From Halopenitus persicus (GTDB lineage Archaea > Halobacteriota > Halobacteria > Halobacteriales > Haloferacaceae), in the NCBI RefSeq assembly GCF_002355635.1, contig NZ_AP017558.1, positions 2,852,001-2,916,000 on the forward strand: a DNA stretch of 64,000 bases, written 5' to 3'. Under the pieces are notes generated by a model. That model made no database searches. It saw only the letters and a program-made list of their open reading frames with translations, and was not told the DNA's origin. Each line of letters opens with the position of its first letter. Within the stretch, counting starts at the first letter, position 1. A program made the position numbers and the translations under genes. This document shows positions 9,282 through 16,745 of the stretch, in pieces.

Positions 9282-10684
9282 CATCCGTCTTTAGTTAAGC
9301 CTCACACCTCGGTTGTGTAGCGGTAGCGAGTGTCTCTTGTAAGATCGGTCGCTGCTTGTGGATTTTTTGAGCGTCTTCGATCAGCCGTTCGAGCAGCGGC
9401 GGTGGTGAGTAGCCGAGGTACTCACCGAGTTCGTGGAGGATGAGCTGGGCGTGCGACCGAAAGGTCGCCGCCCAGCGCTCTGTCGGAAAGACGAGCTCAT
9501 CATCTGCCTGCTCAGTGACGAGATCCAACAGATCACGGCTTACCAGCAGCGAGAGCAACGCTGCGTACAGCAAGATCTCCACCACGTGTTCGTCACTCGT
9601 GTCGAACTCATCCAGTTCGTACTGCGTCTTCAGCTCGCGGAACAGCAACTCAACTTCCCACCGACAGCGGTAGATCTCTGCTAAATCTGCCGGAAAGAAC
9701 TCTTTTCTCGCCAAATTCGTCATATACAGATGGTAGTCGTCGGCGTCCTCGTCGCGGACGCCGACGACGCGAAATTGCTTCGTATCCAGCGATCGTGTCC
9801 CGTTGTACGGCCCTCGTTTGAACTCTACTTCGACCTCTACATCGATGTACTTCCGGTCGAGGTCGTCGAGAACAGCGCGGAGCTGCTTGCCCTCTAAGGG
9901 AATGGCGCGGCCGCGCCATTCCCGTAATTCTTCCGTAATCACCGGATTCGCGTTCTGCTTCAGCCGACTCACGAAGTAGCCGTCGTTCTCGTCGATCAGC
10001 GCAAACCGGCGGTACTTGAAATAGGCGAGATCGAACAACACGAGGCGGTTCTCAAGCCACGGCCCTGTTTTGAACAGGGTGCTGTCGTGCGTTTTTTCGT
10101 TAGCAGTGTCGAGCCGTTCAATCGTCTGCACCGTGGCATTGTGGAGCAGGTGGAGCTTCGCTCCAGCCTGCTCCTCGTGGCGGGCTTCGAACTGATCTGA
10201 GAGAAATTCGTGTAACCGCAACACCGTTCCATCAGCGATCATCACATCTCTAAATCGGTCGATATCAGCGTCAACAGCGTTAGGAACAGCGACCTCGTCG
10301 AGACCGCGCTCGACGAGGTCGCGGAGGTACTCCGCAAGCGTCGGAGTCAACCGCTGATAGAACCCGCCCGGAGAAATCGTTTCATCGGCAGTAGCGTTGT
10401 AACAGCGTCTAAACCCGGCGAGTGTTCGGCTTTCGCCTGCGGCGAAGCCGAACACGAATGCCCAGACAAAGGCAGGAATCTGGAGTTTGCGGTCACGTTC
10501 GACCACGCCGAGTTCCTCGGCGTGCTCTTCAAGGAACTCAGAGGGAAACAGTGTAGTGAGCCGACGCATAATTTGAGACGAGGAGGCTTCGTTGTGCACA
10601 CTCGATTCCTCCTCATTCCTTCCGAAAAGTAGTCCCGATAAGCCGCCGCTGCCACGCGGTTTCTCGCTTAACTAAAGACGGATG
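9282..10684 (-). mobile_element. IS4-family insertion sequence, ISH8 group, complete
   Basis: A 1403 bp element bounded by perfect 19 bp inverted repeats: CATCCGTCTTTAGTTAAGC at 9282-9300 and its reverse complement at 10666-10684. A perfect 10 bp direct duplication flanks it. Length, repeat and target duplication size fit ISH8-group IS4 elements of haloarchaea. The single transposase gene is intact, so the copy looks recent and potentially active. Confidence 0.95.
9295..10599 (-). CDS. IS4-family DDE transposase (ISH8 group)
   Basis: 434 aa transposase. The first Asp is in MIADGTVLRLHEF, the second in LVLFDLAYFKYRRF, and the Glu in YRCRWEVELLFRELK, which is the Y-(2)-R-(3)-E-(6)-K signature of the IS4 superfamily. 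It fills the insertion almost entirely and its stop lies inside the left terminal repeat. Full length with no frameshift, so probably functional. Confidence 0.95.
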   Translation of the reverse strand: MHNEASSSQIMRRLTTLFPSEFLEEHAEELGVVERDRKLQIPAFVWAFVFGFAAGESRTLAGFRRCYNATADETISPGGFYQRLTPTLAEYLRDLVERGLDEVAVPNAVDADIDRFRDVMIADGTVLRLHEFLSDQFEARHEEQAGAKLHLLHNATVQTIERLDTANEKTHDSTLFKTGPWLENRLVLFDLAYFKYRRFALIDENDGYFVSRLKQNANPVITEELREWRGRAIPLEGKQLRAVLDDLDRKYIDVEVEVEFKRGPYNGTRSLDTKQFRVVGVRDEDADDYHLYMTNLARKEFFPADLAEIYRCRWEVELLFRELKTQYELDEFDTSDEHVVEILLYAALLSLLVSRDLLDLVTEQADDELVFPTERWAATFRSHAQLILHELGEYLGYSPPPLLERLIEDAQKIHKQRPILQETLATATQPRCEA

Positions 10685-10694
10685 AGTACTACTG
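10685..10694. repeat. Target site duplication, right copy
   Basis: AGTACTACTG, identical to 9272-9281. It ends two bases before the ATG of the HTH regulator, which places the insertion in that gene's promoter/leader. Confidence 0.95.
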
Positions 10695-10696
10695 TT

Positions 10697-11518
10697 ATGA
10701 ATAATGGCATTCGTCAACACGCCACAAGACCCCCGATTGACGATATCGCCTACCTCACCCGGTCTGAGCACCGGAATCAGACACTCGTCGCACTGACGGA
10801 GGGTCCACGGAGTCGCTCTGAACTCCGTGAGCTGACCGGTGTTTCCTCATCCACGGTGCGACGAACGTTGGACGAATTTGAAAATCGAACCTGGATCCGT
10901 AAGGAGGGATACCAATATGTCGCCACGTGTCTGGGGGAGGCCATCGCATCAGGGATGGAGGACCTGCTTAATCAGGTCGAAACTGTGCGAAAGTTGAGTG
11001 ATGTTTGTCATTTACTCCCGGACGAAGTTATCGAGCTCACGCTCGAGATGAGTTCAGAGACGACGGTGACTGCCGCCGATCACGATGCGCCGTACCGCCC
11101 GGTGAGCCGATTCAGGTCGTTACTCTTAGAGACCGATCAGTTTCAGTTTCTCGGGGTTGATCTCGCCTTGCTCGAACCCTGTCGGGAGGAGTTTCGACGA
11201 CGAATCCTCGACGGCATGCAGGCCGAAATCATTAATCCACCAGACGCTGCCAGATACATTATCTCGACGTATCCGGAACTTTGCACCGATATTCTCGAAA
11301 GCGGTAATCTGAACCCACTCGTCCACGACGACGTGCCGACGTATGGGATCAGTTTCTTTGACGAGCGGATCGCCGTTAATGACTACGACCCCGGCGGGGC
11401 CAAAGCAGATGTGTTGATCGACACCAATACACGGACGGCACACGACTGGGCAGAGTCGGTATACACGACATACAAATCCGAGGCCCGACCGCTCGAATAC
11501 CAACACCTCATAGGGTAA
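10697..11518 (+). CDS. HTH transcriptional regulator (FilR1/DUF1724-like haloarchaeal family)
   Basis: 273 aa. The N-terminus has a winged helix-turn-helix (RSRSELRELTGVSSSTVRRTLDEFENRTWI), followed by a roughly 200-residue ligand-binding-like domain of the type found in haloarchaeal regulators related to FilR1. The start is ATG 10697; an in-frame ATG at 10682 lies inside the insertion sequence end and is an artefact of the insertion. The IS now separates the gene from its original upstream DNA, so expression is probably altered. It resembles the regulator at 14974 in domain order and length. Confidence 0.8.
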   Translation: MNNGIRQHATRPPIDDIAYLTRSEHRNQTLVALTEGPRSRSELRELTGVSSSTVRRTLDEFENRTWIRKEGYQYVATCLGEAIASGMEDLLNQVETVRKLSDVCHLLPDEVIELTLEMSSETTVTAADHDAPYRPVSRFRSLLLETDQFQFLGVDLALLEPCREEFRRRILDGMQAEIINPPDAARYIISTYPELCTDILESGNLNPLVHDDVPTYGISFFDERIAVNDYDPGGAKADVLIDTNTRTAHDWAESVYTTYKSEARPLEYQHLIG

Positions 11519-11748
11519 CAACTCACTGACCGAAGCGGGGCCACGTGTTCGATCGCCCCGGTACCCACTTTCGTGGAATCCCCATCAAGAGTGGTGGACA
11601 AGTGAGGATGACGACACAGCCGTGTCCGACTTGCAGCGGATGACGATCCTTCAACGGGTGCAAAACATACAGGACCTGCAGAAATTGCGGGAAATAGCTA
11701 CAATAGCGTCCGATTCGTAGTGTCGATTGCAGGAGTGTAATAAAACCA

Positions 11749-12306
11749 ATGGTAGCGGTAAACGGAGTGGATGTCGAACGACTACATGAAACGATAGAGG
11801 TCATTTCGGACGATCCGTTGCCCGGCCAGTTCCGATTCTACGCGGAGACCGAGTGGACGGACGCGCTGCAGTGTACCACGGCTATCGACGAATTCGATCA
11901 GGCGGGAGAACAGATCCGGACGCGGGAATTCCACGTCGAGGGCGACGAGCCGGAGCAGATCCTCGGCGACCGGTCGGCACCGAACGCGGTCGAACTGTTG
12001 CTCGCGGCGCTCGGGTCGTGTCTGAGCGTCGGATACGCGGCCAACGCCGCTGTGATGGACATCGAGATTCACGAACTTCGATTTGAGATGGAGGGCGATC
12101 TGGACCTGCGCGGATTCCTCGGTATTTCCGAGGACGTCCGGCCGGGCTACGAGTCCGTGACCTGCCGGACGCATATCGACGCCGACGCTTCCGAGTCAGA
12201 GCTTGAAGAGCTCCGAGAGCGCGTTGAGGCAACCTCGCCGCTAGTGGACAACCTCTCTAACGAGGTTCCGCTCGAAACCGAACTCGTCGTGGGGCAGTCG
12301 GCTTGA
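11749..12306 (+). CDS. OsmC-like peroxiredoxin family protein
   Basis: 185 aa protein of the OsmC/Ohr fold. The diagnostic stretch is APNAVELLLAALGSCLSVGYAANA, with the Cys of the resolving/peroxidatic pair in GSCLS; the other conserved Cys (SVTCRTHI) is about 50 residues downstream. Such proteins reduce organic hydroperoxides or act in related thiol chemistry. Start ATG 11749. The 230 bp upstream carry fragments resembling a broken zinc-ribbon reading frame but no intact gene. Confidence 0.8.
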   Translation: MVAVNGVDVERLHETIEVISDDPLPGQFRFYAETEWTDALQCTTAIDEFDQAGEQIRTREFHVEGDEPEQILGDRSAPNAVELLLAALGSCLSVGYAANAAVMDIEIHELRFEMEGDLDLRGFLGISEDVRPGYESVTCRTHIDADASESELEELRERVEATSPLVDNLSNEVPLETELVVGQSA

Positions 12307-12516
12307 CATCCTCCTCCGGCTCAAGCCGGAGGTATCCCGAGCGTTGGGATGGTAGGGTTTGCAGTCTCCCTGCTCTCTCGTGTTGAACGACCCGCTCTCG
12401 CGGTCGAACAGGAAGACTCCGGGCTGTGTCAACCAGCCGTTACTCATATCCCCCAACGGGGGACTCTGAGTTATCTTACGGCGGATGTTCACCGCACCGT
12501 TCACGTCCGCGTTCAT
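12303..12516 (-). pseudogene. TnpB (IS200/IS605-type) 3' remnant with right-end hairpin
   Basis: On the minus strand NADVNGAVNIRRKI is the conserved end of TnpB RuvC-like nucleases. Only this tail and the transposon end remain: CCTCCGGCT and AGCCGGAGG near 12313-12332 form the right-end hairpin typical of these elements, next to the OsmC stop. The 5' part of tnpB is missing, so nuclease activity is impossible; any overlapping guide-RNA (omega RNA) end would be a relic. The stretch from 12517 to 12735 holds only a short open tail ending at 12723 that I cannot assign. Confidence 0.75.
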
Positions 12517-12735
12517 CGTCGTCTCACCCGCCTAAAGGCGAGGGTGTTAGCCTCGTAGTTCTCTATAAGCGAATCACTCGACACACACAAACTCGAACGC
12601 GAGGTCAAGTCGATGGACGCTGATGTCGCGGAGTCAGCCGACGCGGAGTTCCGCTCGACGGAAATGGAACGATGTGTCGAAACCCGGTGGCCGTTCCGGT
12701 CGGACGACGAGCCGGACGGGTGAGAGAGACGTGGG

Positions 12736-13167
12736 CTATTCGACCGGCTCGTCGATTGCGCCGAGTTGCTGAAGACCGGCGAGGAAGTTCCAAGTGGCCC
12801 ACGTTTCCACGATCTGCCCGTCTCTGACGCGATGCATGGCGTTCCCGGGTATCTCAATCCGTTCGTGTGTCGGTTCGATCCCTTTGAACGGACCCTCGTG
12901 TGTGCCGGTCATCGTTCCCTCGAATGCCACGATGTCGTTCTCTGCGATGAGTTCGCCGATGTGGACCTCGCTGTCGGGGAACGCCTCGTGGAGTCGCTGG
13001 AGCGCCTCGATGAACGGCTCTGGGCCCTGTGCATCGACGCCAGCATCCGGGTCGTGCCGCGTATAATCGGCGGTGAACAGCTCCGTCACTTGGTCGTAGT
13101 TCTGGTCGTTCGCCTCGCTGATGAACCGTCGAACGAGTTCTTTGTTCTCTCGAATGGTCGTTGCCAT
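12736..13167 (-). CDS. SnoaL-like ester cyclase / NTF2-fold protein (copy 1)
   Basis: 143 aa. The order NKELVRRFISEANDQNYD, then FTADYTRHD, then HEAFPDSEVHIGELIAENDIVA, then GTHEGPFKGIEPTHERIEIPG matches SnoaL-like polyketide cyclases and aldol condensation or hydrolase relatives with an NTF2 cone fold. The substrate is unknown. Last gene of a three-gene unit with 13189 and 13645, intergenic spaces 21 bp each, sharing about a third of residues with its neighbours by eye. Confidence 0.8.
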   Translation of the reverse strand: MATTIRENKELVRRFISEANDQNYDQVTELFTADYTRHDPDAGVDAQGPEPFIEALQRLHEAFPDSEVHIGELIAENDIVAFEGTMTGTHEGPFKGIEPTHERIEIPGNAMHRVRDGQIVETWATWNFLAGLQQLGAIDEPVE

Positions 13168-13188
13168 TGTGTCTTCTCCCTGGGTAAG

Positions 13189-13623
13189 TCATTCTCTAGG
13201 TGGCTCGATGACCCCACGTTGGGTAAACAGGCCCAGCATATCCCGGAGGTCGTATCCTTCGACCCACTTGCCGTCCACGAACCGCGTGAGATCCATCCCG
13301 GTCAACGCCACGGGGTTTCCGGTCGGATCGATTCCCATGAATTCGCCTTCGTGGGTGGCAGTGACCGAGACGCGCTGAGCAATCCGGTCGCCATCGGCGA
13401 CGATCTGTTTCAGTCGAACCCCGCAGTCGGGACACGCCGCGTAGAGCAGGTCGGCGAGCTCACGGACGCCGTCAGACCCGCGGACTGGCTCCGGACGCGC
13501 AGCATTGTCGCCGACGACGTCGTCGGCGACGAGTTGGTCAATCGCGTCACCGTTGCGTTGTCCCCGGACCTCCTCGTTGAACCGGCGAGCGTATTTCTCG
13601 TTGGTTTGTTCGGGCTTCGTCAT
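13189..13623 (-). CDS. SnoaL-like NTF2-fold protein (copy 2, divergent)
   Basis: 144 aa. Retains THEGEFMGIDPTGNPVALTGMD and the C-terminal pattern DLRDMLGLFTQRGVIEPPRE seen in its neighbours, but its central region (YAACPDCGVRLKQIV, a CxxC) is unlike theirs, so it may have changed function or bind metal. Middle gene of the unit 14067 to 12736. Confidence 0.75.
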   Translation of the reverse strand: MTKPEQTNEKYARRFNEEVRGQRNGDAIDQLVADDVVGDNAARPEPVRGSDGVRELADLLYAACPDCGVRLKQIVADGDRIAQRVSVTATHEGEFMGIDPTGNPVALTGMDLTRFVDGKWVEGYDLRDMLGLFTQRGVIEPPRE

Positions 13624-13644
13624 GGCACTCCCCGTCTGGTTATG

Positions 13645-14067
13645 TTATTCGCCGGGTGATTCGACGACGCCGAGTTGCTGGAGCATCCCGAGTTGATCGT
13701 AGGTAAGCCAGACTTCCGTGATTTTCCCATCCTCGACTCGCAGGACGCCGCTGGCCGGGAATTCGACTTCCGTACCTGTCGGGGGAATCCCCTCCAGTTC
13801 CCCTTCGTGGGTTCCGGTGGCCGTCCACCGAGCTGCAACTCGGTCGTCCTCGGCGAGAATGACCTTTGGCGTGTATTTCATATCCGGGAATGCCTCGTAG
13901 AGGGCCTGTTCGTGCTCGGTGACCGCTTCGACACCGTGGAACTCCTCGTCGTGGTCGTGGAGAACGACGTCGTCAGCATGGGTGTCAGCGAACGCATCGA
14001 AATCTCGGTCGTTGAGCGCGTCGAAGACACGCCGGAACAGTTCCTTGTTGGTCCGTGTTGTTGCCAT
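13645..14067 (-). CDS. SnoaL-like NTF2-fold protein (copy 3)
   Basis: 140 aa; same architecture as the other copies: NKELFRRVFDALNDRDFDAF, YEAFPDMKYTPKVILAEDDRVAARW, GTHEGELEGIPPTGTEVEFP, ending LGMLQQLGVVESPGE. First gene of the three-gene unit; 59-93 bases upstream of its start is a palindromic element also found before copy 4. Confidence 0.8.
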   Translation of the reverse strand: MATTRTNKELFRRVFDALNDRDFDAFADTHADDVVLHDHDEEFHGVEAVTEHEQALYEAFPDMKYTPKVILAEDDRVAARWTATGTHEGELEGIPPTGTEVEFPASGVLRVEDGKITEVWLTYDQLGMLQQLGVVESPGE

Positions 14068-14125
14068 CAGTGGGTCCTCCGTGGAGTCATAGACTCCTCG
14101 TCTCTCTCTTCCCGGAGACGGCTAT

Positions 14126-14160
14126 TCGCAATATTCCCTGAACGATGCTCACAGTGTGAA
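14126..14160 (-). promoter_or_regulatory. Palindromic operator upstream of SnoaL copies 3-2-1
   Basis: Near-identical to 14782-14816. Contains CTGAAC, GCTCAC and GTGTGAA half-sites spaced as overlapping inverted repeats (CTCAC-AGT-GTGAA). One half-site deviates from perfect symmetry, unlike the second copy. Likely bound by one of the neighbouring HTH regulators (inference). Confidence 0.6.
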
Positions 14161-14295
14161 CGAGGCGCTCAGGGTGGAACGGGTGGCTAACCGGGGAACT
14201 GTTCCGGGACAGTTTCGATCTAGTAGAGCAGCTCGTGCGTATCGTACACGTCCTCGGGGTCGGCTATCTGGTTAATCGACAACCGGTAACGGCTG

Positions 14296-14730
14296 TCAGT
14301 CGTGTCTCCGTTCCGGCGGTTCGAAGACGCCGAGTTGCTGCACGAGCCCCACCGTGTCGGCTTGACCCCAGGACTCGACGAACTGGCCGTCTTCGACCCG
14401 GAGGATACCGATACCCTCCATTTCGATCTTCTTCCCCGTCGGTTCGATCCCCATAAACTCGCCTTCGTGCGTACCGCTGATCCGGTCACGTCGCACCACC
14501 TTGTCGCCTTCGCTGATAACGTCCTCGACCGTCCACTCGGCGTCCGGAAATGCCGTTAGAAACCGTGATACGAATTCCTTGACCCCCTCGGGACCGTGAT
14601 AGGCCTCAGTGAGTGCAGAATAGCGTCCGACGTAGTCGTCCGCAAACAGTTCGTCGATGACGCCCATATCGTCCGCATTTATCGCTTCCACCACTCGACG
14701 GGCTTTCTCCTTGTTTTCCGTTGTTGACAT
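14296..14730 (-). CDS. SnoaL-like NTF2-fold protein (copy 4)
   Basis: 144 aa. ENKEKARRVVEAINADDM, YVGRYSAL, FLTAFPDAEWTVEDVISEGDKVV, GTHEGEFMGIEPTGKKIEMEG and the tail DTVGLVQQLGVFEPPE repeat the pattern of the other three. It is transcribed separately, with its own copy of the shared operator 52-86 bases upstream. The 228 bases between it and copy 3 hold only that unit's promoter region. Confidence 0.8.
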   Translation of the reverse strand: MSTTENKEKARRVVEAINADDMGVIDELFADDYVGRYSALTEAYHGPEGVKEFVSRFLTAFPDAEWTVEDVISEGDKVVRRDRISGTHEGEFMGIEPTGKKIEMEGIGILRVEDGQFVESWGQADTVGLVQQLGVFEPPERRHD

Positions 14731-14781
14731 GTGATGTCTGCCTCCATAGCGGTCCAGCGTTGTCTTCGCTGAGATGCCTTA

Positions 14782-14816
14782 TCGCAATGTCCCGTGAACA
14801 GCGTTCACAGTGTGAA
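14782..14816 (-). promoter_or_regulatory. Palindromic operator upstream of SnoaL copy 4
   Basis: Two perfect overlapping inverted repeats: GTGAAC-AGC-GTTCAC at 14794-14808 and TTCAC-AGT-GTGAA at 14804-14816, preceded by TCGCAAT. The same arrangement stands before copy 3, indicating co-regulation. Confidence 0.65.
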
Positions 14817-14973
14817 TGGCGGACTGGCTAGTGGTACACCCGTGGGACATCGATATCGGCGCGTCTGAAAATGGACTGTCAGCGTCTGTAGGCCGTCTAT
14901 GATGAGACTCCCAACACACGGGGGGCGAGGTACCACCCTATGCTATTTAGTGGAGTGCGTGGTACCAATACAC

Positions 14974-15831
14974 ATGAATTCGGCACTCGACGACGTCGCG
15001 TTTCTCGCGTTGTCCGAGAACCGAATCGCCCTGCTCGCGGGACTGAGCGACGATCAAGCGCACACGCGCGACGAGTTGATGGACGCCACCGACGTCTCGC
15101 GCCCAACCCTCGGGCGGATCCTCGACGACCTCGAAGAACGTGCCTGGATCACCCAGTACGGGCAGGAGGCACAGATCACGTCACTCGGTGCGTGGGTCCA
15201 CGACGAATTCACCGACTTGCTGGAGATGATGGACACCGCACGACGGTTACGTGCCGTCGAACAGTGGCTCTCGACGGACACCCTGGCGTTCGAACTGAAG
15301 CGTCTCACCGATGCGACGGTCACGCTGCCGAGCCAGAACAATCCGCTTGCACCGATGCACCGGGCGAGTGAGCTTGAGCGCACTGCCCGGCAGTCTCGGG
15401 TTCTCACACACGCGCTCCCGGCCCCTTGTCTGAACGCACACTGGGAGGCGATCACGACCGGTACTCAACAGTTCGAAGCAGTGGTGACGCCGAACGTCGT
15501 CGCAACGATGACTGACACAGCACACCGCTCACAGTTCACCGATATTCTTACGGCCGACCAAGCAACCGTGTACGTCTGCGACGATCCCATTCCAGATGTC
15601 GTCGGGATCAACGATGGGGTCGTGTACTTCGGGGTCGATGACGACAAGGGTGCGCCCCTCGCCCTGATCGAGACTGGCGATGAGACGGTTCACACCTGGG
15701 CTGCGGAGACGTTCGAATCCTATCAGGAAGGCGCCTTACTCCTGACGCCGGACAGTTTTTCAGAGATACAGGAGACGACGTCTGACTCGGAGCAGCTAAT
15801 GGAACTCGAGTCAATTGAAAACCCTCAGTAG
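14974..15831 (+). CDS. HTH transcriptional regulator (FilR1/DUF1724-like)
   Basis: 285 aa. N-terminal winged helix (HTRDELMDATDVSRPTLGRILDDLEERAWI) and a C-terminal sensor-like domain of about 200 residues. Start ATG 14974 rather than the upstream in-frame ATG at 14899 because homologues begin at the ALDDVAFLALSENR block and an AT-rich TATA-like stretch lies about 30 bases before it. Divergent from the SnoaL genes, so the natural candidate to bind the shared operator (inference). Confidence 0.8.
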   Translation: MNSALDDVAFLALSENRIALLAGLSDDQAHTRDELMDATDVSRPTLGRILDDLEERAWITQYGQEAQITSLGAWVHDEFTDLLEMMDTARRLRAVEQWLSTDTLAFELKRLTDATVTLPSQNNPLAPMHRASELERTARQSRVLTHALPAPCLNAHWEAITTGTQQFEAVVTPNVVATMTDTAHRSQFTDILTADQATVYVCDDPIPDVVGINDGVVYFGVDDDKGAPLALIETGDETVHTWAAETFESYQEGALLLTPDSFSEIQETTSDSEQLMELESIENPQ

Positions 15832-15899
15832 GTGACCCGAATCGAAAGAGGTCAGCGTCCGGCGGTAGTCGTATATCGTATGCCATCGAATACCACACA

Positions 15900-16409
15900 A
15901 TGTATTCGAACAAAACGACACTCGCCGACGTCGAGTTCCTCGTCAGTTCACCGAACCGTCTGGATGTGTTCGACGCGGTTCGAACAGCTCCCCGACCTCG
16001 CCACGAGTTACGCGAGCGGATCGATGCCTCGCGCGTCACTCTCAGTCGTATTTTACGCGACCTCGAAGATCGGAAGTGGATCGAACGAAACGATGGAGAA
16101 TACTCCCCCACGCCTCGTGGCGAGATCGTCACCAGAGAGGTTGCCCAGCTCTTCGCTAATCTGGAGGCACTCGACGGACTGGAAGCGGCATTGCTATGGC
16201 TCCCGGTCGAACTGTTCGACTTCGACCTCGCTCGTGAGAGAGATAACCGGTCACTGACCGTTTTGCACGCAATGCAGAAGCCACTCTTGCAAAACGGGGT
16301 TGAGGACGTAGCGATCGCCACAGGCACGGCAGTAGTAGCGCCGAGAGGCGAGAGAGGGGCGATCAGTCACGGAAACCTCCTCGTTTGCGGATCTAACCGC
16401 GCGACGTGA
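15900..16409 (+). pseudogene. HTH regulator paralogue, truncated near 16260
   Basis: The first ~119 codons (TLADVEFLVSSPNRLDVFDAV, then RHELRERIDASRVTLSRILRDLEDRKWI) closely parallel the intact regulator just upstream, through the FDFDLARERD block. Homology stops there: the remaining ~50 residues do not resemble the sensor domain and overlap a minus-strand zinc-ribbon-like stretch (YYCRACGDRY). The gene therefore looks cut by an old rearrangement close to the left end of the integrated element, retaining only its DNA-binding part. Confidence 0.65.
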
Positions 16410-16540
16410 CGGGGCCGCGTTCGCACATCGAATGAGAACTAATCGACGGAGATCACCGAAACGCGTGAAACCTCCGAAAAAAGGGTTTTGAACGGCTCTA
16501 CCGCTGGTGGATGTTTGCTTCGATCCGGGTGAAATTCGGA

Positions 16541-16563
16541 TGGGCGCTACAGGATTTGAACCC
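16541..16563 (-). other. attL: tRNA-Arg 3'-end repeat
   Basis: On the minus strand this is the T-loop, T-stem 3' half, acceptor strand and discriminator of a tRNA. It matches 63355-63377 in the intact tRNA-Arg with two adjacent mismatches (16549-16550). No 5' tRNA half exists here, so it is a partial copy, as expected for the integrase-proximal att of a tRNA-integrated element. Confidence 0.8.
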
Positions 16564-16574
16564 GCTTCGCTCAC

Positions 16575-16633
16575 CCGTGAAAATAACCTCCGGGCGTGCG
16601 CCCTGACGGGCGTTCCCGGAGTCGTTTTCACGG
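16575..16633. other. Nested inverted repeat between attL and integrase
   Basis: Three nested perfect stems: CCGTGAAAA (16575-16583) with TTTTCACGG (16625-16633); CTCCGGG (16588-16594) with CCCGGAG (16615-16621); CGCCC (16599-16603) with GGGCG (16608-16612). It could be an attachment-site structure, a small RNA or a terminator preventing read-through from the chromosome into int. Confidence 0.7.
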
Positions 16634-16745
16634 CCTCGCAGACAGCACCCGGTGCTCGCGCAGGGGCGCTGCGCTTCCGGCCCATCACACCCAACACCGC
16701 GGCGGGCGGTCGGGCATCCATCTCTCCCGGCGGGGAGATCGGAGT

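Noticed and set aside
11590-11700. Zinc-ribbon gene upstream of the OsmC-like gene
   Set aside because: CPTC and CRNC motifs are in one frame but broken by stop codons; at most a decayed fragment.
12557-12723. Short + strand frame ending in EPDG
   Set aside because: Looks like the tail of a truncated gene without a start; too little sequence to assign, not listed as a gene.
16541-16700. A complete, intron-containing tRNA at attL
   Set aside because: Only the T-loop and acceptor 3' side are present; no matching 5' acceptor strand or anticodon arm was found on the minus strand within reach.
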